Assembly: GCF_000150275.1 (NCBI RefSeq) | Contig: NW_002060947.1 | Coordinates: 2,283,740 to 2,347,739, forward strand | Length of the DNA: 64,000 bases | Source of the DNA: Trichoplax adhaerens | Lineage: Eukaryota > Placozoa > Uniplacotomia > Trichoplacea > Trichoplacidae | Reading direction: 5' to 3' | Shown: piece by piece, positions 57,028 to 64,000 of the stretch | How the letters are laid out: every line of letters starts with the position of its first letter | Position numbering within the stretch: the stretch's first letter is position 1 | The notes under the pieces: generated by a model | The model's database searches: none | What the model was told of the DNA's origin: nothing | The model's input: the letters and a program-made list of their open reading frames with translations, nothing else | Program-made: the position numbers and the translations under genes

Positions 57028-59097
57028 TCTAGAACATAATCGTCGGCTTGTTGCTAATAATCATGATTTCACGAATTAATTTAAGCTTATGTATGTTTTG
57101 ATATATACATTTTATATATTCGAATAATAAAGTTACTATTGAGGCCTACAACTGCAGCTGAATAAGAATTCTTGGACAGTGAGTCATTAATGAGATGATA
57201 AATCTTTCGTCTTTTGATTCTCCGAAATTAGAGGCTGAAACTGTCGAATTCTACTATTAACTTTCGTTTACAATCCATAAAGTACTTAATCATTTTCATT
57301 TTCTTTGGGTAGTTTTAATAATGCACGTTTTACGAAGCTATTTGTGTGTTACTGTACTGGAATGCATACATTCAAAGTCCATAGATGGTAAACCTAGTCT
57401 TTCTTTGGTATTACCCGATTTTCAAACCGGCGCAATGTTTGTGTATTCAAATACCTCCAGTCCTTTCATCTTTCAGATAGTATAGGCAAATCAAATGAAT
57501 TACCTTACTGTTTGAAAGAGCATTCTGCAAAATGGAGATGATTATGCACTGTAGTCTGTAGCATGATAGCCTTATTATGTGTTGTACATTGTATGCACCT
57601 GAAAGTAGCAGCATCTTTCTGTAATGCCGAATAGGATATTGCATTTAATTCTCAATTTATAATTAAGATCAACAACAATTTTTAGGAATAAATTACGGGT
57701 ATTTTTCTCTAATACTACACGTTTAATAAATGTCGCATTTTGTATCCTGCGTCAATCTATAACATCGTATAGTCTTTATCTCATAAAGACACTTAATAGA
57801 GAATCGTATGGTGAAATTTGTGCGTTAACTAATTTTTTTAGATAAGCCTAAACGGCTGCAGAAAAGAGGCTTTATTGTTTATTTGATGAACTATCTCATC
57901 CCCTGCAGCGCGCTTAAATTACTGTTTCAGATGAGCAAACTTGTGAAAGATCTTTGTGATACATTTATTGGTGGCTCAATGTACTTTAATATACAAAGTT
58001 TAACTGGATTTGCTACTAAGATATTAAACGATGCACTCATCCAATTTCTGAAGCTTTTATGCGGTTTTGTATTGTTTTATACTTATTAAAGTCATGACAT
58101 GCGTACATGAATGTACAGGTATGCTCGTAGATTATATTCGATTAGATATATTATTGATGTAGTACAAGTGAATAACATTTTATTATACAAGTATTTAAAA
58201 CGCTCAGTAGGAATTGCTACCTGCCTATATGCTGCATGCAAGAGACTACGGAAAAAGATTTTCACGTTTTTTTTTTTTGCATGCAATGGGACTGGAAACG
58301 AGCTGAAAGGCAATCAATTGCTATCGAAACAGATTTAAGAAATTATGGCGAGTCAACCCTTTAATTAAAGTTTGTTTCAAGTGCTGTAGTTAAGTCACAC
58401 TCATAATATATATGTTATATACGTATAATTCCAGGAATAACCAGCTATTTACTACAAACAGTACAGTTCACAGTGCAAGTGTAGATCATAGGTCAGGTCC
58501 GAATGAAAATAGGCTTAAATTGCAAAAAGTGCTTTATTATATCATTAATTAACCATTTGCATTTGCAATAAATTCAAACTGAAGTGAGTTTAACAGAACA
58601 AACTCTTAATAGTACGATTTCATATAGTAACTTTATTTCGTATTTTGACGGAGAAAATTATAGTAATTCTTTGTGTAAGTTAAACTGCAGATATCGTTTT
58701 GATAATAAACACTGACGTAACAAATACATTTTCAAAAGCAGATAAGAAAATCGTTTAACAAGAGACCTTGTAATCAGTTTCAATTTTAATTTCGAAAATA
58801 AGGCATGAGTGCGAATTATTTCTTTTGAATAATAAACTTGTTGCAACTTGGAAATATAACTTTAATTAGAGCGTACAGCTCATTTCAATATCTTTGCGTG
58901 CGTAATAGATCATAACCTCCATAATTAACTCCTAACAACCGGATCAAATTTATACATTTTTACACAGAATCGATTTTGTGAAGTAAACATCTACTATACT
59001 CATACAATCTAATAATCTCGGGAAATGAACAATGTCTGCAAACACTACAGCAAAGCAACCGCAGTTATAGTATTTGCAGAAAAGTGGAAGACAACTT
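57028..59097. other. Intergenic between convergent SLC25A20 and IP3 receptor genes
   Basis: AT-rich, no recognisable gene. ORFs at 57883-58089 and 58111-58338 are motif-free. Only one weak CAGTACAGT word near 58460, in contrast to 5' intergenic regions. Confidence 0.55.
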
Positions 59098-62000
59098 CTA
59101 CATATTGTGACCAGACATAATATTCGCAGTATGCTGAGGTGCAAGTAGGCCAATCCTTTGCTTTTGTTTTCTCTGTTCCATCATCTATTTTAATTTAAAT
59201 TAACAAAAAGAACGTAGATAGTAACTATGCAGTATTGCCAAAAAAGATTTATTTCTACTAGTCGAAGGTACCTGATCTTTCAATTCATTGAGCTGTTGAG
59301 ATAAGTTAAGGACTAGAGTATTGGTTGCCTCTAACTGATTTTGTAAGTTTCTCAGTTCGTTTTGCTCACTGTCGATTTCCTCGACTGAGAGTGACATAGC
59401 TCGCATCCGGGGAAACCAGTCCAAGTCATGGCGCTATACAAGTATAAAATAAAATTTATCAAGGAATGCTGATAAGTGTCTTGTTTCATATTCATCGTCT
59501 AGGAATGTACCTTTATCATTTCGTATACATAACTTTCAGGACCGGTAAATTCAGTTGGATCTTTAACTCTGACTAATACAATGAAGTACAAATAATGCCA
59601 CATATTGTGTTCTTCTTTTGTGTGTTCCTCAAAAGTGACTGATTTATTATCAAAGTTTGCTCTGTCGAGACCTATGATTAGTAAATATTTTAGTTTTTAA
59701 AATATATTGTTTTACCAACCGCTGAAGAATCTTACCGCAGATAAAGCATGTATTTTTCAGAATTTCTTCTTTCTGCTGTTTCTCACTTCTCAAATCAGCA
59801 AAAGTGTCGATGATTACACCAAAGATGAGATTCAACACGATGATAATAACAATAAAGAAGAAAAGGAGGTCGTAAACAACGCGGCCGACAAAAAGAGGCT
59901 CCTAAAAGAAGTAAGAAAAGGTTAAATCTCTATTGTAAAGTTTAGTTGTAATAAAAATCCGGTAAACTCTGCATTTCAGCAATTACTCTTGAAGAAGGCT
60001 TTCTAAGAACATCGCCTATACCACCACCATTTCTGAGACCCTGGTTCAAAGTAGTGATAATGCACATCAACAATGTGTCACAAGCTCTCTCTTTATCCGA
60101 ATCGTATTCTATTTCGTCATCGTCGTCCTCTTGCCCTTTCATAACTGTGGCAAATTTTATATTGCGATCGTTATGCAAAAGAAGGCTAGTTAAAGTCTTC
60201 TTGCCATTAACAGGGGCTTCTTTACAACTACCATCGGGGCAAGAGCCAGAAGAACTATTTTTGGCCTTTTTAATAACTCTCTGTTCAGATTCTATTATAA
60301 AGTCATCCTTAAGATACAGGAATCCAACAATTGAAAATAAGTAAACCAAAATTAAGGCAAGCAGAGCTGTCAGTAATATTGAACGGCCGTTTCTAGTTAC
60401 GCTTTTTATCACATTAATGAGAGTTTCTTCCCGATAGACCACGTCGAATAACTAATGAAATTATATTTATATTAGACAGAGAGAGAAACTGTATGTTTAA
60501 ATTTGTCGAGAAGATTAATTGAAAGATTATAAAATACTATAAACATTCTAACTCACCAATAAGCTATAAAAGAATTCATGAACGCATAAGCCCAGGATGC
60601 AAATAATTAAATAAACTAGGTGATATATTAATTCTACGTCGCTTAGTAGCTGCCAGTATCCTTTCGAGATCTTTCCTTTGTTGGCTAGCCAACTTACCAT
60701 AAACGTAATCTTGACCGTTACCTAGTAGTGAAAGTAGTGAAGCACCGTTAAACTGGAACAAAGGTAGTATAAGCGTGATAACATGTCAAAGACGGCAAGA
60801 AATTAACAGTCTACCACTTCGATAGCTATACACTGTTATACAAATAGTAACTAGTTACTTATAGGACAGATATGATTTTACTGTCTGAGGTAAGTCAAAA
60901 ATCATAATAGGGTCATGTATTACAATTACTATCAGTATACAGTATTTCCCTTTTAAACATACATTTAGCAATCCTAGCAACGCCACTGTCGCATCTAGTC
61001 CTACTGAAAATATTAGGCGTAAGATAGTCGAGCCAATAAACGTTCGAATGCCAGATGGACGGGGTGCAGTAAGAATTACTGCTAAAGAAATTATCATTGC
61101 AGTCCACACTAAAAGCGACAACCTGGGATCCAGATCTAAATTGCATTTGTAAAAGTGTCAATTCAAACAATGAAGTAGTGATTCATCGTGGTCAGAAATT
61201 TTAAGACGTTTACCTCGAGTATTGACTGAAAAGGGATAAAAAAAAGCTACGAAAAGATTAATTAGGACAGCAAAGTAGAAGCAAATGTTTCCCCAAACAG
61301 TCATTTGGCTGCTAAACCAAAAAAATATTCGGTGACCTATATAGAACAGGATGAACAGGATAAGTAAAACGTAACGGCTGTCAGCTAAAGATTAACTTTT
61401 ACTTCTTAGTTTCTTCTGCCACTGCATTTCCTCAAACATATCATCTCCCTTTAGAAAGAAATCTGAAATCTATAGAAAGTTTGTGTTACAATTTGAGCTA
61501 CAATTTTTTTATAAATAGCAAAGGAATACCGGATGGTTACCTTACTGCCCTGGTCGTCTCGTTCAGCTGTATGGTATACTCTGTTCTTAGTTTCTTCTGT
61601 TAAATATTCACATAATGGAGGCACCGGGAAAACAATCCTTTCCAGAGTACGGTCTTGTCTCACGATCTACAGGTAGACCAGTAGAGTGTTAGTAATTAAT
61701 CAAGAATGAAACAGTATCTATGATAACAACATTAGTGAACCTCAATCTGGGCGGTATGCGAGGCGTAGTACTGTAGAGCTCCTTCCTGGGCATTTACAAC
61801 TTCGTCCTCTGGATCACTTTTTAGCAGCGACTGCAGGTCTTTATTGTGCTGAACCAACTAATCATTTAGGTAAAGTTTAAGCCTGTTAGTAACAAGAAAA
61901 ATAGCGAACTCATCTACTAGCTACTCATACCTGATGCGCAAGGATAAATATATTATGTCCGACTTCCAGTGGTGAAATTTGGTTTTCTTCATCGTCTTCA

Positions 62001-64000
62001 CCAATATCAATTTTTGCTCTTTCACTCATTCCTTGTTTGTAGGCTTGTCGACAAACATCAACCTAAAAATTTGGAGTGATATTGATGAAATTGTACAGTT
62101 AATTTGCTCAATTATGACATAAGAATATATAACCTAATCAGAACGTAGATAAAATTAATCAATTAGGACATAAGAATATGTAATCAAAGAGGATAAATAT
62201 ACCAATTGCTTCGGACTAATATGCAGTAGAATACGGTCGGCATTTTCGCTATCATGTCTGCTTTCCATGACCGCTAACAGTAGCTTTGAGGCATTATTCT
62301 AGTATCATAGTAATATACCATAGAATAGAGTTAAAACAAATAAATAACACTTAACTTTAAAGAAAGCATACTTTAAGCTCCAGCACCAAATCCATGCGAT
62401 GTTTTCCAAGTGGATTAATGTCATTTAAAACGAGGGCAGTTATGATGTCAATTCCGTTAGATTCATGCGATGCGATACAGTTCTATTTATGTAAATTCAA
62501 TTTTGAAGAATTTAATTATAGTCAACTCTCAAAAATTAGTCCATTGAGTGTTGGTAATTGAAAGCAAACGCATTACTTGATTTTCGTGACAAGGACCCTG
62601 ACAATACTCTGTTAAGCTCTCTAGGCACTGATTAATAAGACCAACATTATGCTCATTGATGTACAAGCCGAGAAGCCCTAAACCCCCACTGGTACTGCCA
62701 CAAATACAGTCTAAAAATTGCAACGCTTCCAGAACAAGGTTATAGTTGGTCTTATTATCCTGCTTCCGAATATAGTTCTAAACAGTTATAAGGATTAACG
62801 AAAGCATAAATTAATCGACAGGATCATTGTCCGCTTTATCCAAATGCGAACATGTAGTGTATCGCTATACAACATTCGGTAAAGGTAAGGAAGTATCATT
62901 ACCTGTAAGTCTAGATTGTGGTTTTCACATAGTAACTGCAAGAAGCGTAAAATCGGACCCATGCACATTATTTCAGGCGCCATCATGGCTTTTTTCGCAT
63001 CACTTTTTAAATTTTGGACTCCCGTTCCGGCTAACATTTCTGATGAAACTGCTCCACTACTACTAGATAAATTATGACCAGAAGATCTAGTGTTACTACC
63101 ATTGCCTTGAGTGCCGTAGTTTGACTTTTGTCCATCAGTAACTGGAACGCAAGCGAATGACAAATGTTTTTTAGAGTTTTAGCCAAACGGAATCGATGCA
63201 AATACTAAAGTTACATGGGACTATCACAAGTATTGCCTACCTTGGTCGGTAGTCATTAAGCTAATACTATTTTTTATTTCTAATTGCGCTTCTTTCATTC
63301 TATCGCAAATGCATTTGAAAAAGGCTTCGGATTTCGATTGGCAAAATCGGTCAAAAAAGGACGCCTATTTTAAGAAGGGAGTTATGTAATCACTTCAAAT
63401 GCATATCTAAATCTAGAATATTGAAACAATGTAAAAATTTAAAGCTTTAAGGTAACCTGTATAACACTATTTCCTCCTTCCAAAAGAGCAATTCCAAGCT
63501 CTATACTTTCTAAGAAAACTCGACGACTGATACTCGTCATTACAAGATCAATCACTAGATCAGACGCCCCGTTTTTATCAAGCTGACATTGAATCTGGCA
63601 AAGGGTCATGTCAATTCGGGACAGCTTTACATTTCCGGGATGAGAATCAACATGAACAGAGATTCGATCCATTTTCGGCTTTCCTAACGAAATAACACCG
63701 TGGGCTCTACTATTATTTCCTGTTGAAATTTCACCATTACTTGTTAGTTTCAGACTGCCATCAATACTCGGCCTACGAAAATTCTTTCCGAAGTATCTAA
63801 TTAATAAGTTGTTACGTAATTCTTCTCCCTGGGTTTGTTAAAATAATAAATTTCCAGTTATTTAAGCGCTTTAGTGATTCCTGAGATATAATGGTTTAAT
63901 CGAGACTACCTTGTTATTAAAGCCAACGTCGACAGTCATCATCTCTCTTAAAATTTGTAGGACTTTCAAGCATAAATTCTCTTCACCTTTGTCCAATAAC
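59098..64000 (-). CDS. ITPR: Inositol 1,4,5-trisphosphate receptor, C-terminal part
   Basis: Twenty exons, 5' end beyond the window: 63910-64000 (partial), 63457-63828, 63241-63364, 62903-63141, 62577-62777, 62372-62482, 62203-62298, 61931-62062, 61741-61857, 61541-61666, 61403-61469, 61214-61336, 60963-61135, 60698-60752, 60557-60660, 59987-60451, 59736-59901, 59511-59671, 59272-59433, 59098-59184. They give the last ~1056 residues of a Ca2+-release channel of the ER. Seen in order: [16 protein letters not shown], the RIH-associated region ([36 protein letters not shown]), the [13 protein letters not shown] segment, [15 protein letters not shown], the transmembrane segments, the selectivity filter GGGIGD at 60011-60028, the last helix [19 protein letters not shown], the CFIC..H..H zinc finger, and a coiled-coil tail ([15 protein letters not shown]). 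The terminal exon [12 protein letters not shown] matches the vertebrate ending. The 60661-60697 intron is only 37 nt. Confidence 0.95.

Noticed and set aside
57883-58338. Two overlapping ORFs between SLC25A20 and the IP3 receptor
   Set aside because: No domain, no splice continuity, and convergent 3' UTR context.

Overview
The window looks like nuclear DNA from a placozoan (Trichoplax or a close relative). It is AT-rich, with GT-AG introns of mostly 40-1700 bp. It carries three prohormone genes whose repeated peptides match the placozoan families RWamide, WPPF and FFNPamide, next to single-copy animal genes (HIF prolyl hydroxylase, HIF-alpha, IQUB, SLC26, SLC25A20, IP3 receptor). The species assignment is inference. 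The gene models below were assembled by hand from reading frame, splice sites and remembered family motifs; every complete model closes in frame.

Layout. 1-1430: palindromic GTACTGTAC-type repeats. 1431-4584 (+): HIF prolyl hydroxylase (PHD/EGLN) with an N-terminal MYND finger, 4 exons. 8212-9381 (+): RWamide-type precursor, 2 exons, 17 tandem 24-bp peptide units. 16372-17752 (+): WPPF precursor, 3 exons, 14 peptide units. 18.7-21.6 kb: fold-back repeats and a second GTAC-repeat cluster. 21978-24984 (+): HIF-alpha, 10 exons, with an LAP hydroxylation motif. 28388-35294 (-): FFNPamide-type precursor, about 33 exons, 28 of them micro-exons of 27-33 nt that each encode one peptide. 35.3-41 kb: intergenic, with a 50-N gap and a third GTAC cluster. 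41049-45422 (+): IQUB, 14 exons. 47602-52834 (-): SLC26 anion transporter, 15 exons. 52.98-54.28 kb: fourth GTAC cluster, between two divergent genes. 54515-57027 (+): SLC25A20-like carnitine/acylcarnitine carrier, 10 exons. 59098-64000 (-): C-terminal ~1056 residues of an IP3 receptor, 20 exons, running off the right edge.

Two themes tie the window together. The oxygen-sensing pair (HIF-alpha and the hydroxylase that would mark it) lies within 24 kb. Three secreted-peptide genes, all with phase-1 introns behind the signal-peptide exon, sit in the same 27 kb. The most unusual object is the FFNP gene: one peptide copy per symmetric phase-1 micro-exon. Twelve of these sit in a nearly perfect 132-bp tandem array in which exon and intron are duplicated together; other copies are diverged and one has a broken splice donor. 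The GTAC-palindrome clusters lie just upstream of the housekeeping-type genes and are absent upstream of the peptide genes.
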